A DNA stretch of 6,172 nt, taken from the NCBI GenBank assembly GCA_003526525.1, contig DPVV01000418.1:1-6172 (forward strand). Reading direction: 5' to 3'. Within the stretch, counting starts at the first letter, position 1, and each line of letters begins with the position of its first letter. The notes under the pieces were generated by a model that did not search any database, was not told the DNA's origin, and saw only the letters and a list, made by a program, of their open reading frames with translations. Of the stretch, positions 5,879 through 6,172 are shown piece after piece. The stretch is from Lachnoclostridium phytofermentans (GTDB taxonomy: Bacteria > Bacillota > Clostridia > Lachnospirales > Lachnospiraceae). A program made the position numbers and the translations under genes.

Positions 5879-5950
5879 CATTAATACCTAGGTAACCATT
5901 AATACTCTGACTACCATTAATACACTGGCAATCATTAATAATAATTTAAT
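5879..5950. repeat. 18-bp tandem repeat, four units, inside the T-box leader
   Basis: The octamer CATTAATA (plus strand) recurs at 5879, 5897, 5915 and 5933, an exact 18-bp period. The 10 bp between copies vary (CCTAGGTAAC, CTCTGACTAC, CACTGGCAAT, ATAATTTAAT). Flanks are ordered too: CAAGCATT occurs directly at 5875 and 5954, and ATTAGGAAT (5866-5874) is an exact reverse complement of ATTCCTAAT (5959-5967), so a 9-bp helix can enclose the array in RNA. It occupies the region between stem I and stem III. The period of six codons does not indicate coding, since each unit contains TAA in one frame and there is no start signal. Confidence 0.8.
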
Positions 5951-6095
5951 ACTCAAGCATTCCTAATTTCATATCCGTATGCAGCTCCGAGCCTTGTTTC
6001 ATCTATCTTTCACTACCTTCTTCCACCAGACGAAGGTTCTCTGTAAGTGTTAGAAAGACTACTCTTCTCTTCTTAGCCTTTTTCTTGTTTTCTGT

Positions 6096-6124
6096 ATTAT
6101 AGTTTTAAACTTTGTTTCTGTCAA
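6096..6124 (-). promoter_or_regulatory. Consensus sigma-A promoter of metG
   Basis: Minus strand TTGACA (6124-6119), a 17-bp spacer, TATAAT (6101-6096). Both boxes and the spacing match the consensus exactly. The transcription start is expected near 6089, just before stem I of the T-box. A promoter this strong fits control by attenuation in the leader rather than at initiation. Confidence 0.9.
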
Positions 6125-6149
6125 GGACTAATTGATTGAGAAATTATAA

Positions 6150-6172
6150 GTATAAAAAAGGGAGTTAGATCG
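6150..6172 (-). terminator. Possible 3' half of a terminator of the gene to the right
   Basis: At the window edge the minus strand begins with CTAACTCCC followed by six T (6161-6156). This looks like the second arm and U-tract of an intrinsic terminator whose first arm lies beyond the window. The remaining bases to the metG promoter (about 6125-6150) are AT-rich with no visible gene. Confidence 0.3.

Larger units (their letters stand above)
5716..6089 (-). promoter_or_regulatory. T-box riboswitch, methionine type, controlling metG
   Basis: The RNA senses uncharged tRNA(Met) and then allows transcription into metG. Read 5' to 3' on the minus strand: stem I with an E-loop-like AGTAG (6063-6059), helix TCTTTC/GAAAGA (6058-6053 with 6011-6006), a CAGAGA bulge region, an apical ACCTTC/GAAGGT hairpin with GGTGGAA in its loop, and the specifier ATG (Met) at 6002-6000 followed by A. 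Then a repeat-bearing domain (5967-5866), stem III (ATTGATA/TATCAAT, 5802-5796 with 5787-5781), and the T-box AGGGTGGTACCGCG (5775-5762). The antiterminator is AGGG/CCCT plus GCGAA/TTCGC, leaving the UGGUACC bulge that would contact the tRNA 3' end. The competing terminator is listed separately. At about 370 nt the leader is long for the class. Confidence 0.93.

Overview
The window is low-GC Firmicute DNA. The gene families, AT richness, AGGAGG-type ribosome binding sites, consensus sigma-A promoters and a T-box leader suggest a clostridial, probably Lachnospiraceae-like, genome. The family-level placement is inference. All four intact genes lie on the minus strand, so the biological reading order is from right to left.

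Right end (6172 to 5716): a consensus promoter (TTGACA, 17 bp, TATAAT) starts a leader of about 370 nt. This leader is a methionine-type T-box riboswitch: a stem I with an ATG specifier, a stem III, the T-box sequence AGGGTGGTACCGCG, and mutually exclusive antiterminator and terminator hairpins. An 18-bp unit repeated four times sits in the middle of the leader. It controls metG (5715 to 3730), a divergent methionyl-tRNA synthetase of 661 residues. The enzyme has HFGH for HIGH, KASSS where KMSKS is expected, and extra sequence in the catalytic half. The metG reading frame remains open upstream through the T-box hairpins; that extension is regulatory RNA, not protein.

Middle (3729 to 2616): a degenerate 22-bp tandem repeat array lies directly upstream of a promoter with a perfect -10 and a poor -35. 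Next comes an EamA/DMT-family membrane transporter of 288 residues whose two halves are nearly superimposable.

Gap (2615 to 2094): these 522 bp hold a decayed locus. A strong promoter fires into a perfect 15-bp inverted repeat and then into the first ~27 codons of a MATE-family efflux transporter, which has an in-frame stop at codon 3 and no body. A second strong promoter, just after the remnant, produces a leader of about 157 nt with two inverted repeats and drives gpmI.

Left (2093 to 1): gpmI (cofactor-independent phosphoglycerate mutase, glycolysis) is followed by secG (Sec translocase subunit), the usual Firmicute end of a glycolytic cluster. A 66-nt nested hairpin followed by seven T closes the unit. 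A promoter-like sequence in the first 90 bases points left, to a gene outside the window.

The best candidates for something undescribed are the divergent T-box-controlled synthetase with its repeat-bearing leader, the 22-bp repeat array before the transporter, and the orphan promoter-palindrome of the lost MATE gene.
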